The notes: generated from the sequence alone by a model not told the origin. 60,009 nt of DNA from Catenulispora pinistramenti (GCF_018274385.1 NZ_JAAFYZ010000041.1:1-60009), one strand, 5' to 3'; counted from the stretch's first letter, positions 7,852 to 16,420 are shown. Translations and numbers: made by a program.

Positions 7852-8861
7852 CAGAAGGCCTCGATCTTGCTGCGCCGGGCGTAGGCGAACAGCCCGAGGG
7901 TGATGATCAGGGTGCCGCCGAACAGCGTGTAGGCGACGGCGGACCCGTATCCGTAGCGGGACAGGTTGAACGCCTGGTTGTAGATGAAGTACACGATGGT
8001 CTGGCTGGCCCCGAGCGGGCCGCCGTGGGTGGTGGTCAGCACCAGCTCGAAGATCTGCAGGACCGAGATCGTCTCCCAGACGCCGACGAACACGGTGACC
8101 GGGGCCAGGCTGGGCAGGATCACGTGCCGGAACTGCTGCCAGCGGTTGGCGCCGTCGATCCGGGCCGCCTCCAGGCAGTCGGTCGGGATGTCCTGGAGCG
8201 CGGCGAGATAGACGATGACGGAGAACGCCAGGTCGGTCCACAGGTAGATCAGGGCGATGACCCACATCACCTCGTGCCGGTCGGCCAGGAAGCCCTGCTG
8301 CGGCAGGTGCAGGACCCGCAGCAGGTTGTTCGCCAGGCCGAACTGCTGGTCGAAGACGAAGTTGGCGAGGATGCCGGTGGCCGCGGCCGAGACCACCAGC
8401 GGGACGAACAGCGCGGTCCGGTAGAAGGAGATGAAGCGGATCTTCCGGTTCAGCGCGATCGCCAGGAACATGCCGAGGCACAGGACGACCGGGACGTACA
8501 GGACGGTGAACAGGACCGTGTGGTTCACCGCCGACTTGAAGTCTGCGTCCTTGAGCAGCAGGCGGTAGTTGTCCCAGCCGATCTGGCGGGCCGGGGTCAG
8601 ACCGTTCCAGTGCTCGCGGGAGATCAGGAACGCCCAGGCCGCCGGGAACAGGGTCAGGGCCAGGATGATCAGGGTCGCCGGGGCGGCGAAGGACCAGCCG
8701 GTGAGGTTGGCGACGACGCGCCGGCGGCGCGCGGTCCACTTGGGTTTGGCCGCCGGGGCGGACTTGTCAGCGGACCCATCCGGCATGCCGGGACGGTCGC
8801 GCCGCCGGACGACGCCGGCGCCGGACTTCTCGTGATCGGAGATCAGGATTCCGTGTTTCAT
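7851..8861 (-). CDS. ABC sugar transporter permease (MalF type)
   Basis: A 336-residue CUT1-family permease. A charged cytoplasmic N-terminus (about 50 residues, Arg/Lys-rich before GWSFAAPATLIILAL) precedes roughly six membrane segments; the EAA loop is EAARIDGANRWQQFRHVILPSLAP. Start chosen at ATG 8861, 11 bp after the binding-protein stop; an internal Met (MPDGSADKS) could be an alternative start. It lies directly downstream of the binding-protein gene and its end overlaps the MalG-type gene by 1 nt. Together they would import an oligosaccharide presented by the lipoprotein. Confidence 0.92.
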   Translation of the reverse strand: MKHGILISDHEKSGAGVVRRRDRPGMPDGSADKSAPAAKPKWTARRRRVVANLTGWSFAAPATLIILALTLFPAAWAFLISREHWNGLTPARQIGWDNYRLLLKDADFKSAVNHTVLFTVLYVPVVLCLGMFLAIALNRKIRFISFYRTALFVPLVVSAAATGILANFVFDQQFGLANNLLRVLHLPQQGFLADRHEVMWVIALIYLWTDLAFSVIVYLAALQDIPTDCLEAARIDGANRWQQFRHVILPSLAPVTVFVGVWETISVLQIFELVLTTTHGGPLGASQTIVYFIYNQAFNLSRYGYGSAVAYTLFGGTLIITLGLFAYARRSKIEAF

Positions 8862-8872
8862 CGGCGCGACCC

Positions 8873-10216
8873 TCAATCCGCTTGAGCCAGCGCGACGTCG
8901 GCGGCCTTCGCCGCGTCCTTCAGCGCCGATTGCGGATCGCCTTGGCCTTGGAGCACCTTGGCGATCGCCTGGCCGACGGCTTGGGACAGGCCGACGTAGC
9001 CGGGGACCGTGGGCCGGGCCGTGGTGGCGTTCTTCAGGTTGTCGAAGAGCGTCTGCGCGCCCGGGTACTGCTTGGCGTAGTCCTGGAACTCCTGGCTGTC
9101 GGACTCGCTGCTGCGCAGCGGCAGGTTGCCGGTGGCCAGGTTGAACTTGGGGTCGACCTGGGCCGAGGTCAGCCACTGCGCGAACTGGTAGGACCAGTAG
9201 GCGCGGTCGGCGTCGTGGTGGTCGTACAGGGTCCAGATGTCCGGGCCGGAGATGGTCTGGTGGTTGGTGCCGTCGAAGGACGGCAGGTAGGTGACGCCGT
9301 AGTCCAGGTTCGCGGCGACGTTGTCCGAGAGCTGCCACGGACCGCTCATGATCATGCCGATCAGGCCGGACTTGAACAGGTCGGCGTACTTCTGGTCGTC
9401 CTGCGAGAGGTACACGGACTTGTCGTCCACGGCCATCTGCCGCAGGAACGTCAGCGCCGCCACCCCGGCCGGGGAGTCGAACTCGGACTTGGTGCCGTCG
9501 GAGTTCACGACCGTGCCGCCCTTCTGCCACAGCAGCGGCCAGAAGTGCCAGGTGGTGTCCTCGGTGCCGGAGACGGAGTAGGCGGTGCCGTAGACGTTCT
9601 TCGCCGGGTCGGTGAGCTTCTTGGCCGCGGCCCGGAAGTCGTCCCAGGTCCAGGTGTTGGTCGGCGGGGCCACCCCGGCGGCGGCGAACAGCTTCTTGTT
9701 GTACATCAGCGCCAGGTTGTCCACGACCGCCGGGAAGCCGATGACGTGGCCGTTGGGGGTGGCGGTCTGGCGGGCGGCCGGCGGGAACTCGTCCCACTTC
9801 ACCGCCGGGTCCTTGACCTTGTCGGTGAGGTCCAGGGTGCGGCCGGACAGCTGCATCTGGGTGGCCCAGCTGCCGAAGTTGTAGGAGATGTCCGGGTAGG
9901 TGCCGCTGGTGAAGGCGGCGGTCAGCTTGGGCAGCAGCTGGTCGGTGGTCGGCGCGCCGGGCGAGATGTCGATGGTGACGTTCGGGTGCGCGTCGTGGAA
10001 CTGCTTGGCCAGCCCCTCCAGCAGCTTCTCCGGGGCGACGTCCTGCCCGGTCCACACGGTGATGGTGACGGCTTTCGCCGGGTCCGCGGGCGCCTTGGAG
10101 GAGGACGACGAGGACGACGAGCAGGCGGACGTCAGCGCCAGCGCGGCGACGGTGAGGGCCGCTGCGGCCGGGCGCAGGACGGCGCCCGCCGTTCTTGCGC
10201 CGTTTCTTGGATGCAC
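8873..10216 (-). CDS. Extracellular sugar-binding lipoprotein of ABC transporter
   Basis: A 447-residue solute-binding protein (SBP family 1). The N-terminus has an Arg-containing n-region, a hydrophobic core and lipobox LTSAC with lipidation at Cys32, followed by a polyserine linker; the mature domain has the VTITVWTGQDV first strand and KLTAAFTSGTYPDISYNFGSW of sugar-binding proteins. Start is the GTG at 10216 because AGGAGG-like sequence (GGAGG) lies 7 bases upstream; the longer frame to 10264 lacks one. It is the first gene of the operon running through both permeases, SIS, GH4 and PfkB, and would present an oligosaccharide at the membrane surface. Ligand unknown; aminosugar oligomer is my contextual inference. 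Confidence 0.92.
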   Translation of the reverse strand: MHPRNGARTAGAVLRPAAAALTVAALALTSACSSSSSSSSKAPADPAKAVTITVWTGQDVAPEKLLEGLAKQFHDAHPNVTIDISPGAPTTDQLLPKLTAAFTSGTYPDISYNFGSWATQMQLSGRTLDLTDKVKDPAVKWDEFPPAARQTATPNGHVIGFPAVVDNLALMYNKKLFAAAGVAPPTNTWTWDDFRAAAKKLTDPAKNVYGTAYSVSGTEDTTWHFWPLLWQKGGTVVNSDGTKSEFDSPAGVAALTFLRQMAVDDKSVYLSQDDQKYADLFKSGLIGMIMSGPWQLSDNVAANLDYGVTYLPSFDGTNHQTISGPDIWTLYDHHDADRAYWSYQFAQWLTSAQVDPKFNLATGNLPLRSSESDSQEFQDYAKQYPGAQTLFDNLKNATTARPTVPGYVGLSQAVGQAIAKVLQGQGDPQSALKDAAKAADVALAQAD

Positions 10217-10292
10217 GGGAAGACCTCCAAGACGAGGGAGAAGGAGATGGGGGGTGGGGGTCATTCAAGGCCCGCGCACACCGAACTCACAA

Positions 10293-10340
10293 GATCCGCG
10301 CAGGTTTCGCTCACCACCGGTGCGCGAAGACGCGCGGATC
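10293..10340. promoter_or_regulatory. Inverted repeat upstream of sugar-uptake operon
   Basis: GATCCGCGC (10293-10301) and GCGCGGATC (10332-10340) are perfect 9-bp arms separated by 30 bp; TTTCGC and GCGAAG add partial inner symmetry. It lies 77 bp upstream of the binding-protein start, in the 422-bp divergent region shared with deoR, so it is a candidate operator for the operon. The rest of 10217-10638 holds no gene I can support. Confidence 0.4.
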
Positions 10341-10578
10341 CGGGCGGCGGCAAGTGCTTGGCAGCGTCCGGGGGCACGCGTAGCATCAGGGGGCGTCGCA
10401 GTGGAAAGGCGACGTCAGAGGTACGCCCATCCGGTATGCCGGCGCCCGCCGCGAGTCCGGACCGAGTCGCCAGGACCGCGCACGACGCGTGCGGTTTCCG
10501 AGGCGGGGTCGTGCCCACCAGCACTGTGGAGCTCACCGTGAGCCTCATCGATGCCCGCTCGTTGATCCATCCCCGGCT

Positions 10579-10604
10579 ATCAGTCAGTCGGCGATCAGTC
10601 AGTC
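10579..10604. promoter_or_regulatory. Direct repeat upstream of deoR-type gene
   Basis: ATCAGTCAGTC occurs twice (10579-10589 and 10594-10604), 15 bp apart, ending 34 bp before the regulator start. DeoR-family proteins often bind short direct repeats, so this may be an autoregulatory site. Confidence 0.45.
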
Positions 10605-10638
10605 CCGGACCGCGTTCGTTCGGGTAGCGGATCCGGCG

Positions 10639-11454
10639 ATGACTGAGTCTCAATTGCAGAACACGCACACACCGACCATGCACCGCTCCGACCGCGTCAC
10701 GGCGATCCTGGACCGGCTGGCCTACGGCGGCACCGTGGACGTGGCCACGGCCGCGCGCGAACTCGGCGTCTCGGTGGCGACCATCCGCCGCGACCTGACG
10801 CTGCTGGACGACCAGAACCTGCTGGTCCGCACGCGCGGCGGCGCCGTGGGCCGGGACATCGCCTACGAACTCCCGGTCCGCTACCGCGACAACCACGGCC
10901 GCGCCGCCAAACAGGCCATCGCCCGCATGGCACTGCGCGCCCTGGCCCCGGGCCGCCACGTGGTCGCCGTCAACGGCGGCACCACGACCAGCGAGGTGGC
11001 CCGCCTACTGGCGACCCGCACGGAGCTGACGGTGGTCACCAACGCCCTGAACATCGCCGGCATCCTGGTCAACCGCCCGAAGGTGAAACTGGTGGTCACC
11101 GGCGGCGTGGCCCGCTCCAACTCCTACGAGATGGTCGGCCCCTGGGCCGAGACCATCGTGGGCCGCTTCAACGTCGACACCGCCTTCATCGGCATCGACG
11201 GCATCAGCGCCGCCAGCGGGCTGTCCACCCACGACGAGGTCGAGGCACACACCAACGCGGTCATCATCGGCCGCGCGCAACGCGTCGTGGTGGTCGCGGA
11301 CGGATCGAAGATCGGGCGCACGCACCTGGCGCACGTGGTCGGCCTGGACGCGATCGACCAGCTGGTGACCGACTCGAGCGCGGACCCGGCGGAGTTGCAG
11401 GCCATCGCGGCTCAGGGGGTGGCGGTGCGGATCGCTGAACCGGCGCGGCGGTGA
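10639..11454 (+). CDS. DeoR-family transcriptional repressor
   Basis: A 271-residue DeoR regulator. Residues about 15-70 hold the HTH with GGTVDVATAARELGVSVATIRRDLTLLD, the classical DeoR recognition segment; the C-terminal sugar-phosphate sensor has NGGTTTSEVAR, VVTNALNIA and GGVARSNSYEMVG, the phosphosugar-binding isomerase-like fold. ATG 10639 is chosen because the sequence before it (SAISQSR repeats) is not family-like; Met at 10678 is an alternative. It is divergent from the ABC-SIS-GH4-PfkB operon and probably represses it until a sugar phosphate accumulates. In enterobacteria the N-acetylgalactosamine regulator AgaR belongs to this family. The 3' end is followed by a near-copy of itself (see the repeat). 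Confidence 0.9.
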   Translation: MTESQLQNTHTPTMHRSDRVTAILDRLAYGGTVDVATAARELGVSVATIRRDLTLLDDQNLLVRTRGGAVGRDIAYELPVRYRDNHGRAAKQAIARMALRALAPGRHVVAVNGGTTTSEVARLLATRTELTVVTNALNIAGILVNRPKVKLVVTGGVARSNSYEMVGPWAETIVGRFNVDTAFIGIDGISAASGLSTHDEVEAHTNAVIIGRAQRVVVVADGSKIGRTHLAHVVGLDAIDQLVTDSSADPAELQAIAAQGVAVRIAEPARR

Positions 11455-11508
11455 GGTAGCGCGGCGGTGAGGCGGCGGTGCGGATAGCTGAACCGGCGCG
11501 GCGGTGAG
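11421..11508. repeat. 35-bp direct repeat duplicating the end of the deoR gene
   Basis: The last codons and stop region (11421-11455) recur at 11474-11508 with a single mismatch (ATCGCTGAAC versus ATAGCTGAAC), period 53 bp. The second copy lies after the stop. It looks like a recent local duplication. Confidence 0.75.
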
Positions 11509-11598
11509 AGGGCAATACTTCAAGCGCGGCGGCAGGTGGCGAGGCGGCCTGTGCGGCGCGCGATAGCAGGTAGCTGATGATCGGCGATCAGCTGGCTG

Positions 11599-11639
11599 CG
11601 ATCGGTCGCCAGCCCTGTTTCAGGGCTGGCGACCGATCG
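11599..11639. terminator. Perfect 19-bp stem hairpin, bidirectional terminator
   Basis: Arms CGATCGGTCGCCAGCCCTG (11599-11617) and its exact reverse complement (11621-11639) flank a TTT loop. It sits between the convergent deoR gene (ends 11454) and the beta-helix gene (ends 11662), 23 bp from the latter. No long T-run follows, as is common for actinomycete terminators. Confidence 0.75.
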
Positions 11640-11661
11640 ACCTTCGCCGTCGCCGTCCCGC

Positions 11662-13083
11662 TCAGCAGCTAGCGCTGAACTCGCTGTGCGCGTCCAATCC
11701 GGTCGCCGCCCGGTAGGCCGCGAAGCCGGTGTACGTCTTCGCCTGCCAGCCCCACCGCGCCGTGGTGGCAGTCGCCGCGGCGGCCGAGTAGCGGTTGCTG
11801 TCGACCGTGTCGCCCTTGCCCGAGGTGGAGCGCGCGACCGTGCCGATCAGCAGCGTGCCGGGGCCGGCGGCGCAGATGGTGTTGCCGGTGATCGTGTTGC
11901 CGCTTTCGTGGAACTGGATCAGGAACTCCGGTGAGCCGTCGTGGTCGGTGTTGTTGTCGCGCAGCATGTTGTCGGTGAACGTGTTCGCGGACGAGGTGCC
12001 GGTCTGGACGCCGCCGCAGTCCTGTTGGCCGTCGCAGTAGCCGCCGGTGGTGATGCCGACGTAGCGGCTTTCGGTGACCGTGTTGTGGTCGACGTTCACG
12101 TGGTCGGCGGCGCCGCGGGCGTTCTCGGCGGCCACCTCGATGCCGATGTCGTCGGCGTGCGCGGTGTTGCCGGTGATGGCGATGCGGGTGCCGCCGTCGA
12201 CGTAGAGGCCGTCGGCGCAGTTACACCAGCCGCTGGCCGACCAGTAGGCCGGGTTGCCGGCGGACTTGATGTTCTCGACCACGTTTCCGCTGATCACGCC
12301 GTTGCGGGCGCGGTTGAGATCGGTGTAGCGGTAGGCGGGCGGCAGGGTCTGCTCGTAGCCGATGGCGTCGATGCCGATGTTGTTGTCGTCGTGGATCCGG
12401 TTGCCGGTGATACGCCAGCCGTCGACGTTGCCGTTGACCACGACCGACTCGCTGGCGCCGAGGACGAGGTGGTCCACCTCGTTGTCCGCGATATTCAGGG
12501 TGCTGATGGACCGCTTCGGGTTGTCGCCGTACGCGGCGATCCCGTGCGCGTTCATCTCCATGCTGCCCAACGTGCCGTTGTCGTTGCCCATGGCGTGCAC
12601 GTGGTTGCCGCTGACGGTGACGCCGGCATCGCCGCCGTGCACGTAGATGCCGATCGGCATCGCGGTGATGTCGCTGGTGCGGTAGCCGGTGATGTCCAGG
12701 CCGTGGACGGTGACCGAGGTGCTGTCGGCGATGTCGACCATCGCGGAGCGGCCGCCGGTCGGGACGGCCAGCTTGGACCCGTCCAGGACGGGGTGCTCGC
12801 CGGGAGCGGCGGTGACGGTGATGTCGGTGACGCCGTGCAGGCTGATCCGCTGCGCATACGTACCGCCGCGCACGACGACCGCACCGCCGCCGGAGGAAGA
12901 CAGCGCGGTGATCGCATGCTGGATGGTGGCGAACGGCGCGCCTTCGGTACCGGCCGCGGAGTCGGATCCGTTGGCGGCGACGTAGTACGTGGAGGTGCCG
13001 GCCGCGTGTGCGGTCGCCGACAGCAAGACGGCTGCCGGGCCGAGCGCGCAAAGGGCCGCGAGGGCCAGGGCTGGTGGCTTCAT
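11662..13083 (-). CDS. Secreted right-handed parallel beta-helix protein
   Basis: A 473-residue secreted protein. A Sec signal peptide (MKPPALALAALCALGPAAVLL, cleavage near residue 27 after AHA) is followed by YYVAANGSDSAAGTEGAPFATIQHAI, the usual opening of pectate-lyase-like beta-helix proteins, and then by many repeats of the type I-x-GN-x-V/I (ITGNRIHDDNN, ISGNVVENI, ITGNTAHADD, VDHNTVTES, ITGNTI). Such folds are carbohydrate lyases, hydrolases or epimerases; Cys pairs (WCNCADG, YCDGQQDCGG) may be disulfides. No catalytic residues can be named with confidence. It is divergent from the GH114 gene with a shared 180-bp promoter region, so both may act outside the cell on the same polymer. 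Confidence 0.85.
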   Translation of the reverse strand: MKPPALALAALCALGPAAVLLSATAHAAGTSTYYVAANGSDSAAGTEGAPFATIQHAITALSSSGGGAVVVRGGTYAQRISLHGVTDITVTAAPGEHPVLDGSKLAVPTGGRSAMVDIADSTSVTVHGLDITGYRTSDITAMPIGIYVHGGDAGVTVSGNHVHAMGNDNGTLGSMEMNAHGIAAYGDNPKRSISTLNIADNEVDHLVLGASESVVVNGNVDGWRITGNRIHDDNNIGIDAIGYEQTLPPAYRYTDLNRARNGVISGNVVENIKSAGNPAYWSASGWCNCADGLYVDGGTRIAITGNTAHADDIGIEVAAENARGAADHVNVDHNTVTESRYVGITTGGYCDGQQDCGGVQTGTSSANTFTDNMLRDNNTDHDGSPEFLIQFHESGNTITGNTICAAGPGTLLIGTVARSTSGKGDTVDSNRYSAAAATATTARWGWQAKTYTGFAAYRAATGLDAHSEFSASC

Positions 13084-13139
13084 ACCGCCCAGAGCGTGCG
13101 GTCCGGGCCTGGCGGAGTCAACGAAAACTCAACCGGATT

Positions 13140-13161
13140 GAGCGATTCGGCCCAGTCGCTC
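13140..13161. promoter_or_regulatory. Short inverted repeat between beta-helix and GH114 genes
   Basis: GAGCGA and TCGCTC form 6-bp arms around 10 bp in the 180-bp divergent region. It is weak evidence of a shared regulatory site; no other element is clear there. Confidence 0.25.
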
Positions 13162-13263
13162 ACCGCCGCTGCGTGTTTCCCGCGCTCACCTCGACGCTGC
13201 GCGACGGCCGCTGCTAAGAATCGGCCCGAACACGAGAACGCCCCCACTTCTCGAGGAGGAATC

Positions 13264-14169
13264 ATGTCCCTGACTCCATCCGCCAAGCGCCTCGCGGCGG
13301 CGGCTGCCGGCCTGGCCCTGGCCGCCGTCACGACCGCCGTCCTGGCCCCGTCGGCCGGCGCCGCGCCGTCCACGGTCAGGCCGGCGGCGAGCGCCACGCC
13401 GGCCCTGCCGAGCCCGGTCTCCTGTTCCGACTGCTGGCAGCCGGACGTGCAGACGTCCTGGAACTGGGTCATCTCGACGGTGCCGACCGCGCCCTACCGC
13501 AATGTCCAGATGTACGACGTGGACGGCTTCAACAACACCGCCGCGAACGTCTCCGCCCTGCACGCGGCCGGTATCAAGGCCGTCTGCTACCTGTCCGCCG
13601 GCACCTATGAGAACTGGCGCCCGGACGCCTCGCAGTTCCCGTCCTCGGTCCTGGGCAGCGGCAACGGCTGGCCGGGCGAGAAGTGGCTGGACATCCGCGA
13701 GATCCAGAAGTCGAATAGCGTGCTGCGCACGATCATGGACGCCCGGCTGGACATGTGCCAGCAGAAGGGCTTCGACATGGTCGAGCTGGACAACGTCGAC
13801 GGCTACGCCAACAGCACCGGCTTCCCGCTGACCGCCGCCGACCAGCTCTACTTCAACGCGACCCTGGCCGACGACGCCCACTCCCGGGGCCTGAGCGTGC
13901 TGCAGAAGAACGACAACGAGCAGATCCCGCAGCTCCTGCCCTACTTCGACGGCGCTCTGAACGAGCAGTGCAACCAGTACAAGGAGTGCACCACCGCGCA
14001 GAACGGCGACTACGGCTACGACCAGTACGTCGCCGCCGGCAAGCCGGTGTTCCAGGCCGAGTACAACCTGGCGACGTCGAAGTTCTGCTCCGCCGACAAC
14101 TCGAACGACTTCAACGGCGTGCGGTTCGACCTCAACCTGGACGACAAGACGTTCGAACCCTGCCGCTGA
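13264..14169 (+). CDS. Secreted GH114 endo-alpha-1,4-polygalactosaminidase-like protein
   Basis: A 301-residue secreted TIM-barrel protein. The first 35 residues are a signal peptide (twin hydrophobic Ala/Leu core, cleavage near AGAA). Family GH114 motifs follow: SWNWVIS (65-71), VQMYDVDGFN (81-90), IKAVCYLSAGTYENWRPD (104-121), KWLDIRE (140-146) and GFDMVELDNVDGY (169-181), with Glu174/Asp176 and Asp179 in the expected active-site strand. The family cleaves alpha-1,4-linked galactosamine polymers, such as those in fungal galactosaminogalactan and Pel-like matrices. The GAGGAGGAATC Shine-Dalgarno lies just before ATG 13264. It is neighbour to an ABC importer, GH4, SIS and sugar kinase genes, which suggests a coherent uptake pathway. 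Confidence 0.85.
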   Translation: MSLTPSAKRLAAAAAGLALAAVTTAVLAPSAGAAPSTVRPAASATPALPSPVSCSDCWQPDVQTSWNWVISTVPTAPYRNVQMYDVDGFNNTAANVSALHAAGIKAVCYLSAGTYENWRPDASQFPSSVLGSGNGWPGEKWLDIREIQKSNSVLRTIMDARLDMCQQKGFDMVELDNVDGYANSTGFPLTAADQLYFNATLADDAHSRGLSVLQKNDNEQIPQLLPYFDGALNEQCNQYKECTTAQNGDYGYDQYVAAGKPVFQAEYNLATSKFCSADNSNDFNGVRFDLNLDDKTFEPCR

Positions 14170-14313
14170 GGCAGGGCGAAGGCAGACTCAAGGTCCACTG
14201 GCGCTAGGTAGGGCAAGGCAGCGTTAAGGCTGGAGGTAAGGCTGGAGCCAAGGACACGCTCGCATTCCCTTACCTCCGCCCGAATCCGCACCTTATGTCA
14301 GTAATCTCACGGT

Positions 14314-15636
14314 ATGCTGCCCCTGATCGTCTCCAGCCTGGCCGTGATGCTGGCCTGGACCTTCGCCGCCCGTCGCCTGGCCCGCTGGCACATCTCCGGC
14401 CCGCTGGTCATGGTGGCGGGCGGCGTCGTCGCGGGCCTGATCGTCGGGGACGGCTTCGCCTCGAAGCTGGACACCCACATCGCCGAGCGGGTCGTCGAGC
14501 TGGTGCTGGCCGTGCTGTTGTTCGTCGACGCCACCGTGGTCCGCGACGGGTTCCTGGCCGGCGAGCGGGGCGCGGTGCTGCGGCTGCTGTGCGTGGCACT
14601 GCCGTTGATGGTGGCGGCGGCGTTCGTCGTCGGGGTGCCGCTGCTGCCGACGCCGTCGTGGGCGGTGGTGTTCGTCATCGCCTGCGTGGTGATGCCGCTG
14701 GACTTCGCCAGCGCGCCGCACCTGCTCAAGGACCGCGACCTGCCGCTGTGGGTGCGGCACGTCCTGGCGATCGAGAGCGGCTACAACGACGGCCTGTTCT
14801 CCCCCGCGTTCGCCTTCGGCATCCTGGTGATCGGTGAATCAGGGCACGGCGGCGCGCCGACCACCGCGCTGCGGCAGGCCTTCCCGGCCGCGGCCTACGC
14901 GGTGCTGGTCGGCGTCGGGTTCGGCGCCGTCACCGGCCTGGCCCTGCGCCAGGCCGAGCGGGTGCGCTGGTCGAGCTCGGAGTCGGTGGGGATCGCGGCG
15001 CTGCTGCTGCCGATCGTGACGTACTCGATCGCGGTGGCGGTGGGCGGCAACGGCTTCGTGGCGGCGTTCCTCGCGGGCATCGCCTACAAGCTGGGCCGGG
15101 CCGGGCTGCGACGTTCGGACGACGCCGACGTCACCGACACGGACACCGGCACCGGCAACAGCTCCGGGACCGGAACCGGCACCACCAACACCACCACCGG
15201 CATCTCCGAACACGAATTCGCCACCGTAGAGGCGCTGGGCACCGTCGCGTCGCTGATCGTGTGGTTCGTGTTCGGCGCGGTCGCGGTCCTGGTGTGCCGG
15301 ACCGGCGTGCCCGGTTCGGTGATCCTCTACGGCGTGCTGGTGCTGACGGTGGTGCGCATGGTCCCGGTGTATCTCGCGATGTTGGGCACCAGCGCGTCGT
15401 GGCTGGACCGCACGCTGCTCGGCCTGGTCGGGCCGCGCGGCACCACCTCGATCGTGTTCGGCCTGCTCGCCTTCAACGCCATCCGCGACGAGGACGCGGA
15501 CCTGGCGTTGAGCACGATGACGATCGTGCTGGTCGGGAGCCTGGTGTTACACGGGGTGGCGGTGCCGGTGGCTGCCCAGCGGCTCCGCAAGAGTACGGTC
15601 AGCTCCCCGGACGGCGACGAACCAGCGCCAGCGTAG
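14314..15636 (+). CDS. Cation:proton antiporter (CPA1/NhaP type)
   Basis: A 440-residue integral membrane protein with about 12 hydrophobic segments. VVMPLDFASAP (near 127) and ESGYNDGLFSPAFA (near 150) correspond to the two ion-binding helices of CPA1 antiporters, with the key Asp of the ND pair present; the first has Leu-Asp where Thr-Asp is common. GPRGTTS near residue 370 is the conserved late motif. A loop at about 265-300 is a low-complexity Asp/Thr/Gly/Asn stretch (DTDTGTGNSSGTGTGTTNTTT). Proposed role is Na+ or K+ for H+ exchange in pH and salt balance. Preceding intergenic DNA (14170-14313) has imperfect AAGGCTGGAG repeats but no clear terminator. Convergent with the SDR gene, 11 bp apart. 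Confidence 0.87.
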   Translation: MLPLIVSSLAVMLAWTFAARRLARWHISGPLVMVAGGVVAGLIVGDGFASKLDTHIAERVVELVLAVLLFVDATVVRDGFLAGERGAVLRLLCVALPLMVAAAFVVGVPLLPTPSWAVVFVIACVVMPLDFASAPHLLKDRDLPLWVRHVLAIESGYNDGLFSPAFAFGILVIGESGHGGAPTTALRQAFPAAAYAVLVGVGFGAVTGLALRQAERVRWSSSESVGIAALLLPIVTYSIAVAVGGNGFVAAFLAGIAYKLGRAGLRRSDDADVTDTDTGTGNSSGTGTGTTNTTTGISEHEFATVEALGTVASLIVWFVFGAVAVLVCRTGVPGSVILYGVLVLTVVRMVPVYLAMLGTSASWLDRTLLGLVGPRGTTSIVFGLLAFNAIRDEDADLALSTMTIVLVGSLVLHGVAVPVAAQRLRKSTVSSPDGDEPAPA

Positions 15637-15647
15637 GGGTTCCCCGG

Positions 15648-16337
15648 TCAGCCGAGCCGGCCGGTGGTCAGACCGGCCAGTCCGGCCCGGACCGACTCGG
15701 TGGCCTCGTCGGCGAAGACCTCGCTCGCCCCGGCTTCGAGCGCGTCCAGGACGCGGCGGACGATGTCGCCGGGTGCTGATTTGTCGACGCCCTTCAGCTC
15801 GGCGATCATCGGGGTGTCGACGTAGGCGAAGTGCGCGCCGAGGACCTGCGTGCCCTGGCCGTCCAGTTCCAGGCGCAGGGAGTTGGTCACGCCCCAGAAC
15901 GCGGCCTTGCTGGAGCTGTAGGCGCCGGGCCAGGACAGCCAGCTCATCACCGAGTGGATGTCGACGACGGCGCCGCCGCCGTTGGCCGCCAGGAGCGGGG
16001 CGAAGGCCCGGACCAACGCGAGCGGGCCGAAGACGTTCGTCTCGTAGGTCTGACGGATCGCGGCCATGTCCTCGGCGAGCAGCGAGCGCGGGCCGCTGAT
16101 CCCGGCGTTGTTGACGAGCACGGTGACGTCGCGCGCCGCGGCCGCCGCGGCTTCGATGGCGGCCGGGTCGACGACGTCCAGCCGCAGCGGGACCACGCGC
16201 GAGTCCGACCAGTCGTGGTCGCGGCGGGCGGCGGCGTAAACCTTGGCGGCCCCGCGGGCCAGCGCCTGGGCGACGAACTCCTGGCCCAGACCACCGGTCG
16301 CACCGGTCACCAGGACCACACTGTTCTCAAGCTTCAT
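15648..16337 (-). CDS. SDR-family oxidoreductase
   Basis: A 229-residue SDR. LVTGATGGLG near residue 10 is the cofactor-binding motif, VNNAGISG the structural motif, and YSSSKAAFWG carries the catalytic Tyr/Lys. The ATG at 16337 (MKLENSVVLVTG) has AGGAGG 5 bases upstream. It is divergent from the HxlR regulator, with two palindromic sites in the shared promoter region, so it is very likely repressed by HxlR and induced by a small electrophile, quinone or aldehyde; that inducer class is an inference from the family. Confidence 0.88.
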   Translation of the reverse strand: MKLENSVVLVTGATGGLGQEFVAQALARGAAKVYAAARRDHDWSDSRVVPLRLDVVDPAAIEAAAAAARDVTVLVNNAGISGPRSLLAEDMAAIRQTYETNVFGPLALVRAFAPLLAANGGGAVVDIHSVMSWLSWPGAYSSSKAAFWGVTNSLRLELDGQGTQVLGAHFAYVDTPMIAELKGVDKSAPGDIVRRVLDALEAGASEVFADEATESVRAGLAGLTTGRLG

Positions 16338-16420
16338 GACGGCCTCCTGTGGCCCTCGGCCTGCGACGCAGGCGTTTCCACACGTGCTGGGGGCACGCAC
16401 CCCGCCGATACTCCAGTGAT

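Noticed and set aside
11941-13263. Long plus-strand open frame opposite the beta-helix gene
   Set aside because: It is antisense to a protein with clear signal peptide and beta-helix repeats; its Val/Gly/Asp-rich translation has no domain and it only becomes real at the GH114 start (13264).
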